Notes under the pieces: model-generated
What the model was told of the DNA's origin: nothing
The model's database searches: none
Seen by the model: only the letters and a program-made list of their open reading frames with translations
Part shown: positions 32,058-42,445 of the stretch, piece by piece
Position numbering within the stretch: the first letter of the stretch is position 1
How the letters are laid out: each line of letters begins with the position of its first letter
Made by a program: the position numbers and the translations under genes
NCBI GenBank assembly: GCA_963681505.1
Contig: OY811981.1
Location: 6,082,227 to 6,146,226, forward strand
DNA from: Eunapius fragilis
Taxonomy: Eukaryota; Porifera; Demospongiae; Spongillida; Spongillidae
Reading direction: 5' to 3'
Length of the DNA stretch: 64,000 bases

Positions 32058-33300
32058 TCAGTTTTTTTCTAGATATGTTTTAACAGAATGCTCAATGCAG
32101 GGAAGGTCAGGTTTAAATGTTTTTCTTAGTCTATTTAATTCATCAATGCACTCTTTGCTGACCTTGATAGATTTAGGGTCAAAGTTGCAAAGGTACAAGC
32201 CTGATAAAGATCTCACCCTTGAGAGAGCTACATATGCCATTCCTGTTGCGAACACATCCTGTGACAGATCTACTATGGCACAATCAAGAGAGATGCCATG
32301 TGACTTATGTATGGTTATGGCATATGCTAGGATCAAGGGGAACTGTTTTCTCAGCACATAAAACCGCTTCATGACCTGAAATTTACTTTTAACACGCTGT
32401 ATTTTAACACGTGAGGTTGGGGAATGATCAAATAGCACCTCAATTGAGTCCTTACTGATAGCGCTTACACAACCAAGCGCCCCATTCACCAATCCACGAC
32501 TAGTGTCAATATTTCTGCGTAACATAACTCGAGCCCCCACTGCTATGGTCAACTCTGCTTCTAATCCAGCAGTATTATTACAGTCATGGTTTAACTTTTC
32601 TAGTGCAGCAGAGGCTTTCGTTGTCCATTTCACTCCAGCAGTTTCATCGTATTCATCAATGCAAGCAATTTTTACTACCTGCGACCCAGGCCGATCTAGC
32701 ATTGTACTGTTGAACTGGTCACATGCTTTTCGTGTGGCAAGCAGACACACTGTAAACTGCTGCCCAGATGCCTGAAGTTCCACAAACTTTTCAAATTTAT
32801 AACAGTTCTTTGTAGGCATGCAATGGTTTTCGCAGATAAACAATTCACCCTAACATCATTAAGCAGGTTAGCAAACTCTGAATCTTTTTTCTGACGTTCA
32901 TTAATAGTCAATTCATCATAAGACACAGTTTCACGCCATATGTTTACAGAGGCCAAACAGCCAAGTCGTGCACCTATGACCTTATTGCACACATTCTGGA
33001 ACACATGTGACCCATTGACAGGAGGCAACTGTAGTATATCACCCACAAAGAGAACATTAGCCCCACCAAACCACTGGTCACCACCAAACAACTCTTCTAA
33101 CCTCAAGTGTATGTATGCTAAATTGAGGCTCGAGAGCATTGATACCTCATCTATGATAATCAACTTCACATGTTTAAAACCAGCACGCATCATTTTAACA
33201 GAGTCTTTTGGCAAGGGCCAGTTAGTGGATGTTTTGGATTCATGTTCAACAGGCAGCTGAAATAGCCTGTATACAGTAACACCATTGATGTTGAATGCAG
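32058..33300 (-). pseudogene. PIF1-type helicase domain of the Helitron, Walker A deleted
   Basis: The segment begins abruptly at TGLAAFNINGVTVYRLF (about 33296), then Walker B (LIIIDEVSML, about 33140-33163), motif III (GDILQLPPV), a one-base frameshift near 32815, then VELQASGQ, RVMLRRN with SRGLVNGALG, TIHKSHG (motif V; HKSQG in most relatives) and YVALSRVRSL (motif VI). The part that should hold the ATP-binding GxxGxGKS is absent: the preceding Rep frame (VKGEAKQV) joins directly to the TGLAAF motif. PIF1 helicases unwind DNA 5'-3'; without Walker A this could not. Confidence 0.85.
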
Positions 33301-34224
33301 CTAAACCTGTTTTGCTTCACCCTTCACAAACAAATCTTCTACTGGGAGATCGCAAGGCTCTTGTTCCTTCTCCCTTGCCTCATTTATCTCTTTTACCTTG
33401 GATTGTGCCTGCATCATAGCCTGTAGTTTGTCATGGTGAGCAAACAGGTCTTTGTTGCAATGGATGTGATGGTTGAATGCTGCCTCAGCATTCTCACCCT
33501 CCCCTATAAGAGCACTTTCATTTCTGAAAGGTACAAACAATAGCATGAGGGAATAAAAATATTCTTCTCTCTGGTTTTCGTTGTTTGGATCAAAGAGCTT
33601 GTGGTTAGGAAGACGAGGGCTGGATACTTTGGTGTACATACGCTCACCACTCTGACTAGTACCACTGTATTCATACCACTTGATGAAATCATAAAGACAT
33701 ACATATTCTAGCTGTATTGGCCTCTGAGGGTAATGAGTGTCCAGCATGCTTGCTTGTAAGATGTCAGTAGAGTTGGGGTCACTCTCCTGCATCTTAAGCA
33801 GTACATTGTGATCTTTCAACCTGCGCTTACGCTTATGTGGCAGTGAAACAGCAACCCATTTCACCTGTTCTGATTTCTCGTATAAGTGATCACCTAATAA
33901 TAGATCGCTGGCTTCATACATGCCACACTCCCTTGACCTGAAACTACGTACCCCAAAACTCCACAGTTCACTATATAGACTAGCATTGGAGTTAACTTGT
34001 TGCCAAACATCTTGCATGTTACCCTGTTCTGCTTTAGTGACGTACCCTGTCACATAGTGAGCTAAAGCAAGTGAAGACTCAGATATGAACTGGATGTCCA
34101 TATTGGCCTTCCACATAAGAAGCAACAGCGGATTGAAGTCATTTACACGTGATTCTTCAGCAGCTCTTGGAAGATTGTAAATCTTCTTTCTAGATTTTAG
34201 ACATTCTTCCATAGGGTTAAGCAC
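33301..34224 (-). pseudogene. Helitron Rep, catalytic tyrosine part
   Basis: 307 codons open. The two-tyrosine motif of Helitron Rep appears as HYVTGYVTKAE at about 34059-34030 (Y-x3-Y). Further on are GVRSFRSRECGMYEASDLLLG, conserved in Helitron proteins, and the SLMLLFVPFRNES block before the helicase. These tyrosines normally form the covalent link to DNA. The frame is offset by one from the preceding segment at about 34215, so one indel separates the HUH and Y motifs. Confidence 0.85.
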
Positions 34225-35408
34225 CGCACACTCACATGGGGATCTCTAGGAAAACCAAATCTGCACTTTGTAATGTAAGCATTTTTGACTTTTGTTCTGC
34301 GCTTGCAATAATTGGTACATCTGTGCAACTGGTATTTGGTTACAAGCCTATGGAGCTCAGGATTTTGATCTGCATTTGGGATTCTACATGTGATTCTTTC
34401 CTGAATCCACTTAATGACATCGTTAGGACTACTTTTACCAATGACTGGAGCATCTGCAATCCACAGCACAATATGATAATGTGGAGCTCCACGTGCTTGG
34501 TATTCTTTTTTATAGAAATAATGTTCTACCATTCCAAGCACTGCGCCCTTCAAGACTAAACTATTAAAAAGCGCATGAAAATTAGCAGAGAATTTCCTCG
34601 ACACAGATATAGGATCCTCTGTGCAGAGTCGAGAAATAGAATAACTCTCTGGGACATCATTGACCTTCCTTAGGTAGCGAGATATGTGCTCATTATCATA
34701 CTCTGCACATGAGAGTGTTACAAAAAGTGTTGGAGGTCCAAATTCCCTTAACATGCATTTCAATTCTAAACTGCGCAGAAACCAGTATTGCTTTGTGCCA
34801 CGCACAGATTGAAATATAGTAGAAAGATTTCTTTCAACCTCCTCATCTGACTTGGAAACCTTTGAGAGGAAGGCACCAACAGGGATTGCACTTTTTGGAC
34901 TTCTGAGAAGGTTGTAAATGCCTGCAGAAAGCTGCTTTATTTCATGCTGCCACAAGAGGAAGAATATATATTGAGCATCTTTACAAAAACGACAATCTTT
35001 GTTAAGCAGCCTGGACTTTACATATTCAGCAAGGGAGAGTTTCAAAGCCCGTGCATGGAACTCGCCAAATCGACCACTTGGAAACAAAGTTGGAAAGCAT
35101 GCTACATCAAGATGTGCCTGCCTATTATCTATTGGATGCTCCTTCACCCTTTGCATCATGTACTGCTCGGTGTCCAGAGCAGTAGATAACTTCTGATCTA
35201 ATGATCTAATAGTGTAAGACTGGAAAGCTGCTACATCATCAGATGTTAGCCTTTCAATCATACAACTAGACGTGTTGTCAAAAACCTCAACAACCTTACG
35301 CCACATTTCACTTAAACTAAAATCATTAATAGAACTGTACAGCCAGTTTATACTTCTCAGTTTTTGTATTGCTGCTTTGATGCGATCAACATCAACTAAA
35401 GTTGCCAA
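34197..35408 (-). pseudogene. Helitron_like_N and HUH part of Rep
   Basis: 403 codons open. Landmarks: DVACFPTLFPSGRFG (the usual fPtLFP..G), QYIFFLLWQHEIKQL, FGPPTLFVTLSCAEYD, MVEHYFYKKEYQARGAP followed by the metal-binding HUH motif HYH (34461-34484), and the Cys-containing KCRFGFPRDPH near the end. All are typical of the Helitron Rep N-terminal domain. It starts one frame off from the preceding DUF6570-like part (WQL then stop versus SLATLVDVDRIK). This is the least damaged stretch of the element. Confidence 0.88.
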
Positions 35409-35409
35409 A

Positions 35410-36245
35410 CTACTTTATGTTTAGTTGGGACACCATTAACAATAACATACAGCTGAGGATCAGGCAATGATGCATTTCCCTCTACCCCAGTAACTGTGTC
35501 AAATGTATTATTAAGAGGAAGGGGCAAATAGAACATAATGCCTTTGCATGCCTGTAATGAATTATGAGCAGGTTAGTTACCACTGTATGTGCCTAACCTT
35601 ACTACGGTTTGAAATGCTTTTGCCCTCTGAATTAGTTGCTTACTCAATGCATCAAGCCCTTTCAACTCATCTGGTACTGGTTCAGTTATCAAACCATTTA
35701 GAATACACCGAGGAGGCATTTTGTTTTTATTTAGGTACTGTCGGCAATATCTACACACATAGAGGTCATCGGTAACGACACCTAGGTGATTCTTTAGTTG
35801 TAACCATATGGCAGTTTGATACTTTGTATCGTGCCTACGATTTACACAGGACACTTACTTCCGCTGGTGTAAGCGTTCACAGCTCAAGCAAGGGTATACT
35901 GGGTCATCTTTGTATTGTGACTCAAGATCTGCTATCAGCTCTGCATAAGTAACTCTAAGATGACTCTCGACCAGGTGTGGAGTTGTCGTTGAAAAAAGCA
36001 GCACTATTAGTACCATCTTTATTGAACAGGTTTGCATTTTGTATAAAATCCATCAATCTCTCCACATCACCAGCACCAAGTGCCTCGTCAATAGTAGCAA
36101 TGTTTTTGTGGCTTTTCCGCACAGAATAAAGCAAACGTAAGAACTGACGCAGGACTGGATAGTGTGTGGAACCAGACTGAATCACCCTTATTACAGATGG
36201 ACAAGTTGGATATTTGCATGAAATTGGATGTCCCAAGAGGTCAGA
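35410..36245 (-). pseudogene. Helitron-associated N-terminal region (DUF6570-like)
   Basis: A minus-strand chain of frames: HPISCKYPTCPSV, then VYPCLSCERLHQRK followed by an in-frame TAA (35855-ish), DLYVCRYCRQYLNKNK, PPRCILNGLITEPVPDELK, QLIQRAKAFQTVVRLGTY, an in-frame TAA near 35572, then GIMFYLPLPLNNT. The Cys pairs (CLSC, CRYC) and the LNGL..PVP.EL..L phrase are typical of the domain that precedes Helitron Rep in many animal proteins. A frameshift near 36000 and two stops inactivate it. Confidence 0.75.
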
Positions 36246-36385
36246 ATATCATGTGCCCTTTTCCGCATCACAAATGTCTGCACATAGGTCACGATCAATG
36301 TGGCAACATTTATCAAGGTCACCTAGTGCTGCTCTAATGTCTGGTACAGGCTTTGTGAAAAGTAACTTTGTTTTTATAACAATAT

Positions 36386-36926
36386 CTATACCTCTTCATC
36401 ACTCAAGAGTCTACACTGACCTGCGCAAAGCCACTTTTTGGGACGGTCACTATCACTACTGTCATTTTTGGGATGGTCACTACTTTCACCCTTACTTTTA
36501 TCCTCCTTTACTTCTTTAGCCACAACACACCAGCCATTAGTGTCAACAGGGATTGCAAACATATGTTTATCATATGTGTATGATGTTTCATAGAAGTATG
36601 GCTCTGAGCTCTTCATATGAATTCCATTTCTATCTGAAATGTCACTGGGATTTAATTTTAGTGCATTTATTGAGCGTACAGATTTTAGGAACATTGCTGC
36701 TTTTTCTCTCCGAACATTAAGCGCTAAGCCAAGCAATTTATTTGCACTTATTTTGCACACTACTTAATGCTCTGATCTAGTGCATACTTTGTCAGCCAAC
36801 CATTCATGCGCTTCCTTAAATTCTACAATTACCTTTTCTTGTAAGTTTTTATTGCTATTTAGTGCTTTTTCAAGCAACATGCAATACACCTGCCTTTGAT
36901 CATCTCTTGGTTCAAAGAGACAAAAC
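36386..36926 (-). pseudogene. Helitron-like gene, start of exon 2
   Basis: The acceptor tttttactcag precedes 36926. The frame reads FCLFEPRDDQRQVYCMLLEK, EFKEAHEWLADKVC, a TAA stop at about 36766, then KISANKLLGLALNVRREK, YFYETSYTYDKH, PVDTNGWCVVAKE and an acidic/Ser-rich tail ending near SDEEV. The acceptor and first codons are conserved in the second copy (60893). No domain is recognised in this part. A possible small intron (gtatag..cacaaag) near 36391-36350 is inferred. Confidence 0.6.
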
Positions 36927-37023
36927 CTGAGTAAAAATTAAATTAAACATTACATTACTTTATCTCACCTAAATTTAAATACAACAGAATGCTCAGTAAC
37001 TTATTTCAACAGTACTTGCTATA

Positions 37024-38726
37024 GGGTCATTCCATAGGCTGTCAGGAATGAATTGGACAGCACCCCTCAGATTTGTGTGCAATTTATCATATTTGCTTGA
37101 CCTAATATGAATGTTACTTTAACGCATTAATTTTTAAAATCCCACGAGTGGTTTACGAATTAACACCGTCATGAATAATTAATTGTTTTCCACTTTGAAG
37201 ACTCATAACTCCCTACTCACAGAACGTGAATGGCTATGTTGGCATCAAATTGAAGCTCTCTTAGTGTACAATCCGACTATAATATGTTTCTGTGGGAGAG
37301 GCGAAAGGGTTAACGAATAAATGTTTATACAGCACGGTTTTCAATATTTAGGTCACTTGCAGGGTGATACTCAAGAATTTTGTTTTTGTATATGAAAACT
37401 GTTCATTGTCCTTACATTTTACAAAAATAAAAAGTCTGAGTATCAGCTAGTTCTGGGAACTGCAGAGGGTTCAAAGGCAAGACGCCATTTTTAATTTCTT
37501 CATGGTTTATTTTATCACTAATGAGAAGCAAGTGTTGTTTAGATACGTCTCAAGGGTATTACATAATGCTGTCCTCAACTATCACAACAGTAAGAAAGGG
37601 TGTTGGTAATTTAAAAAATGATTGTTAGTACATCAAATTGCGCATTTATTGGAAACCGTTACTAAGCCTCGGATCGTTGCTTAGGTAAGCGTGCTCGTTA
37701 TTACTGTCATAAGTGGTTAAAGCTCAACATTTCTTTTGATTGGAAGTAAAAAGGAACAACGAGGTTTCAATGAACCGGCGGTGAGACCTATTCAACCGGC
37801 TCAAGAAGTGGTGGTCCCTCAACCTGTTTATACGCCGGATGACGGCGTACCGGGGATCGGGGATCCCACCCGCGGCACCACTACCGTGGTGCCGCGGGTG
37901 GGATCCCCGGTACGCCATCATCCGGCGTATAAACAGGTTGAGGGACCACCACTTCTTGAGCCGGTTGACCGCCGGTTCATTTAAACCTCGTTGTTCCTTT
38001 TTACTTCCAATCAAAAGAAATGTTGAGCTTTAACCACTTATGACAGTAATAACGAGCACGCTTACCTAAGCAACGATCCGAGGCTTAGTAACGGTTTCCA
38101 ATAAATGCGCAATTCGATGTACTAAAAATCATTTTTTTAATTACCAACACCCTTTCTTACTGTTGTGATAGTTGAGGACAGCATTATGTAATACCCTTGA
38201 GACGTATCTAAACAACACTTGCTTCTCATTAGTGATAAAATAAACTATGAAGAAATTAAAAATGGCGTCTTGCCTTTGAACCCTCTGCAGTTCCCAGAAC
38301 TAGCTGATACTCAGACTTTTTATTTTTTTTAAATGTAAGGACAATGAACAGTTTTCATATACAAAAACAAAATTCTTGAGTATCACCCTGCAAGTGACCT
38401 AAATATTGAAAACCGTGCTGTATAAACATTTATTCTTTAACCCTTTCGCCTCTCCCACAGAAACATATTATATCGGATTGTACACTAAGAGAGCTTCAAT
38501 TTGATGCCAACAATAGCCATTCACGTTCTGTGAGTAGGGAGTTATGAGTCTTCAAAGTAGAAAACAATTAATTATTCATGACGGTGTTAATTCGTAAACC
38601 ACTCGTGGGATTTTAAAAATTAATGCGTTAAAGTAACATCCATATTAGGTCAAGCAAATATGATAAATTGCACACAAATCTGAGGGGTGCTGTCCAATTC
38701 ATTCGTGACAGCCCATGGAATGACCC
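37024..38726. mobile_element. Giant palindromic element 1 (GGGTCATTCCA ends)
   Basis: Two arms of about 850 bp are inverted copies of each other and meet near 37875 in a GC-rich hairpin (ccgcggcaccactacc and complement). Ends read GGGTCATTCCAT. The 4-bp target-site duplication tata is at 37020-37023 and 38727-38730. It sits inside the Helitron intron. The second Helitron copy has a 99-bp intron (60894-60992) with the corresponding uninterrupted site (acttgttacagtat), proving insertion. There is no coding content; family unknown. Confidence 0.88.
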
Positions 38727-38758
38727 TATAGTATACAGTATTACATGCATGGACTCAC

Positions 38759-39526
38759 CGATTAATCTTTGACTTCTTATTGTTCAGCATTTGGGAGGCA
38801 GTGTTTAGACTAGACCATGCTGAATATTTAGCCCTTTTAACTGCCTTTCTTGCTTCAGCATGAACAAGGTAGCGTTTGCGCTCACCAACCCGTTTGGATT
38901 CAGGGTCTTTTTGGTACCGCGCTCTTTCAGCGGCTCGCTTTGTTTCAGGGTCTTCGTCGTATTTTGCCTTTTCTTTGCTCGCTTCGATTCAGGGTCTTTT
39001 TCGTAGCGCGCCCGTTCAGCGTCTCGCTTTGTTTCAGGGTCTGCGTCGTATTTTGCCCTTTTCTTTGCTCGCTTGGTTTCAGGGTCTTTTTCATAGCGCG
39101 CTCGTTCAGCGTCTCGCTTCGATTCAGGGTCTTTTTCGTAGCGCGCCCGTTCAGCGTCTCGCTTCGATTCAGGGTCTTTTTCGTAGCGCGCCCGTTCAGC
39201 GTCTCGCTTTGTTTCAGGGTCTGCGTCATATTTTGCCCTTTTCTTTGCTCGCTTGGTTTCAGGGTCTTTTTCATAGCGCGCCCGTTCAGCGTCTCGCTTC
39301 GATTCAGGGTCTTTTTCGTAGCGCGCCCGTTCAGCGTCTCGCTTTGTTTCAGGGTCTGCGTCAAACGTTGTCGTTCGTCGGCACGCTTCTGCTCAGAGTT
39401 CGACTGGTAACGTTCTCTGGCTTTTTCTTTGGTTGCCATCGAACGACGTTTATGCAAAATCTTGTCTTTGTTTTTATTGTATGCATCTCTTTGAGCTTTT
39501 CTTCGCTTTTGTTGGCTGGAAGGCAT
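38759..39526 (-). pseudogene. DPExKR-repeat N-terminal exon of the Helitron-like gene
   Basis: Start codon at 39526. The first 54 residues are basic (MPSSQQKRRKAQRDA, KEKARERYQSNSEQKRADERQR). After a one-base shift near 39360 the natural frame is about eleven 45-bp repeats reading RYEKDPESKRDAERA with variants DPETKRAKKRAKY. It ends RAKYSAWSSL..KINR at a gtgagt donor (38758). Such Lys/Arg/Glu repeats precede Helitron domains in sponge and cnidarian proteins; they may bind nucleic acid, but this is inference. The donor sequence is conserved in the 60993 copy. Confidence 0.8.
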
Positions 39527-40095
39527 GTTTCAACTATCGCCAAAAGCTTACACAAAAAATGAACACACGTGCAAGATCACGTGCTTGATTCAAAATTGAC
39601 CTCCGGCACTTTGATCATAGGTCGAATAGCAATTTGAATGGACGAAAGCCCGACAACATATGGGTCCAAACATTTAGTTGCGATCCTTATCCGACTGTCC
39701 GTCCGCATGTATACTTCATTTTCTATAAATCGGCAAAAATACACCCACGCACACTGTTTATTAATTTATATCGAAACTGATATAAACTATACAGTTTCAA
39801 TATTCACAATGGATGAAACGTCGCATCGAGCGCTATACATTTTGGTGCAAATATCATTTTTTCCCGTGTTTCCTAACGTTTGACGAAAGGAAGGAGAAGG
39901 AGAAGGAGGAAAAAAAATGGCGGATTCGAGAGATCGACTATACCATCTGGAGACAACGGCAGGGTTGCGAACATCGCGCGTTGGACTATAGATGCAGCGT
40001 GTTTTGGGCAGATTTTATAGCGACTGGCAAGTGGCTACGAAGCGTATATTCTGTTTTCTAACGCTCGATCGAAAACCACGCCTACGGAGCCAATC

Positions 40096-40127
40096 CTACA
40101 TGGGACCTACTACGGTAGGTCCTGCTA
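40096..40127. repeat. Terminal hairpin of the Helitron-like element
   Basis: tgggacctactacggtaggtcc forms an inverted repeat (ggacctac / gtaggtcc). The same hairpin ends the second copy at 63359-63384, where it directly abuts ankyrin-intron sequence, marking it as the element terminus. Confidence 0.65.
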
Positions 40128-40429
40128 CGCAAAATGTATAACTGATGGTAGGTACTTGAACATTTTTTTCAAATCGCATCAAATGCGGCGATTTTTATAT
40201 CAAATGAAAGAGGAAAAAATGCGGATTACAATCATGCCTTTTTTGTATTTATTGGTGAAGTATTTCAGAAGTTGTGGCATTTCAAACACTCATTTTTGGA
40301 TGCACGCGGTATGATGCGAGAGGGAAGAAAAAATTGTGACGGTTTGACTTTTCTGTGCTACAGTTGTTAGAAAACAAATAGTTAATACACCAAACATTAC
40401 TACCATATTGAATACACATTTCTAATTAC

Positions 40430-41575
40430 TAAGATGTAGCAGGTTCATTGATGTGTAGATCAACTGTAATATAGTCCACGACAAATTCAATCAGTGTCAT
40501 TGTAACGTCTTCTCCTTCTTCCTCCGTTTCATCGTATTTCCAATAGGTAACTGTAACTTTAGGTGTTGTTGACTTTTTTGAGTACTTTACATTGATAACA
40601 TGACCTTTATACATTACATTCTACTGGTTAACAAACTACAAGTGTTCACAGTAGAGTCTATTTACTATGCAAGGATTGGCTAGTACTTCCGAAATAGAAT
40701 TCATATGGTCATCAGTTAGGTCTGAAAACTCTACAGACAACTCGGATTGCTCTCTGCAACACTAATTAATTTCTTTTGTAGTGTTTTTCGGAATCTGCTA
40801 TCTTTTTTCTGATTTGTTTCAATGAGCCTTTCATCTTGCAGTTTGGCAACATACTCTTCATGTGATCGGCAAAGGGCTTTACTCTTTCTACCTTCTTTTA
40901 TACAAAATTTTACAATATTGTCTTGCTCATCTTCAGTTTTGTTTGAAAGCCAATCAATCAAGTAGGGCTCCATTTCACCCAGACTGGGGTCGCTACCCTC
41001 GTTTGAGGTGAGAGAGCTCTTGGACCAGAGGCTGTCTCATTGTTTGAGAGGGGGTGCCTGATGTGGGAGGTGTGGCTGTGCTGGGAGCCCCCACTAGGGG
41101 AGTTGCAGACCCTTATGTTGCTGCTGCATGATCCTGTCCTGGGGGCAGAGGGAAGAGGGGAAGGGGGGCACACCAATATCTAATCCCTCCTGACTGACCT
41201 GGAACCGTTTTATGAACTTTGACCTTTTTGCTGCCTGCTTGGGGGAATCTAAATTTACCTAGAATTAGAGATCCTGAAGAGACTTGCAACTACGTTAGAT
41301 GCAGCTACAACGTTTGAACAATAAAGTATCACTATTCAGCTTTTTTTTCAATTTCCTTTTTCTACCACTCTGAAAATATGTACTGGGTCACACTGAATGT
41401 GTTCCATTAATTTTTTTACCCCATCAAAACCCCCTGTACATACCCCCTTGACGTTCCCACATAAGTCATGAATGTAAGACTGCATATGCAGAAACAAGGT
41501 CAAGATTTTCACTGATGTCACTCTTGAAATCATCAATACACTTCTCCAAATCAGCAGCAGTCTTCATCCTAACAT
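40430..41575 (-). pseudogene. Degraded unknown gene, minus strand
   Basis: Coding-like segments in order: MKTAADLEKCIDDF.. then (frame change) DLCGNVKGVCTGGFDGVKK (41575-41348); a Ser/Pro-rich part (41176-40990); PSLGEMEPYLIDWLSNKTEDEQ, VKFCIKEGRKSKALC and HEEYVAKLQDERL (40990-40735); then (frame change) VEFSDLTDDHMNSIS; and YKGHVINVKYSKK, VTVTYWKYDETEEE, FVVDYITVDL (40614-40430). The composition is clearly coding, but at least three frame changes show decay. I do not recognise the family. It lies just inside the right end of the 14 kb CACTA-like element and may belong to it. Confidence 0.5.
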
Positions 41576-42354
41576 GAAATCCAATTTAAAATGCAATTTG
41601 GTAACCAAATCTTAAACCTATTCCATCGATTTTTATGTGGGTCTGGGGACCAGACCACCCATAAAACAAGCCTTGCGCATCAGCCTAGAGTTACGAAAAT
41701 TTAAAGACTTGACTTCTAGTGCTCAAGCTACATGTAACTGAACTCTGAATTCCTGCCTCTCAAAGGATTAGGTGCTTTTTAATTAGAATCGCTCGTCACA
41801 GAACCATGGCGGTTGAAAGAACGATGCTGTGTTTTGTTAAAACATAAATTCAAATGCAGAAAACACTTCTTAAGGCATATTTGTGTTTTCAGATAATATG
41901 GGTGCACCCGACGCCAGTATCAAACGAATAGACACATCCCATCGTATGACCCCTTGCGCATCAACCGAAGTTGATACCATTTTAAAGACAGCTAGATAAT
42001 GACCCTTTCTAAGTGGTGAAAACGTATTTTTCCCTGCCTCTTAACATATGAAGAAAATGTTCAACTTATAAAAAGTACCTATTTTTCAATGTGCGAAGGT
42101 AGCTAGATGAGTAAATTACGATCTGTTCCAATAGCATCAATTCGTAGTACACTTACTCAACTACTATAGGAAAACAGCAGAGTTCAAAATTGCAGTTAAA
42201 CCAACACAAACGAGCTTCCTTTTTCGCACGGTGCGCACTTTCAATAGACAAATCCAGTCACAATTTTCATCGCTTTATTAGATCATCATTTTTTGGTACG
42301 CGTACGTTAAATGTTCAAGTACCTACTGATGGTGAGACCATGCATGGCCATATA
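41576..42354. other. No gene seen, inside the CACTA-like element
   Basis: AT-rich sequence without TIR pairs or exon-like segments. A small inverted motif gtctggggaccagac is at 41641-41655. Confidence 0.4.
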
Positions 42355-42445
42355 CTCGGTTATACACAGTTATACGCAATGTGTATAACAGATTATGTAT
42401 AACAGCGTGTATAACAATGTTATACCGACGTGTATAACAACCCTT
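42355..42445. repeat. Right subterminal GTATAAC motif cluster
   Basis: Nine GTTATAC/GTATAAC motifs in 90 bp (cggttatacac, agttatacgc, gtgtataacag, tgtataacagc, and others). Together with the inverted terminal string ccctttttacacagtg it mirrors the left cluster at 28480-28650. Confidence 0.7.

Larger units (their letters stand above)
31294..40131 (-). mobile_element. Helitron-like element with OTU domain (decayed)
   Basis: The minus-strand order is: terminal hairpin (40096-40127), 5' flank, exon 1 with DPExKR repeats (39526-38759), an intron, then a long exon with a Helitron-associated N-terminal region, the HUH/Y2 Rep nuclease, a PIF1-type helicase and an OTU cysteine protease-like domain. 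This order is known for animal Helitron variants. Such elements move by rolling-circle replication with the Rep nicking single strands. Multiple stops, frameshifts and a lost Walker A motif show it is dead. A shorter relative lies at 60140-63386. The low-coordinate boundary is uncertain (31294 or nearer 30530). Confidence 0.75.

Noticed and set aside
38850-39562. Plus-strand frames rich in RPFSVSLRFRVFF and QGLFRSAPVQRLAS
   Set aside because: They are antisense shadows of the DPExKR repeat exon, which has the better start, donor and family resemblance on the minus strand.
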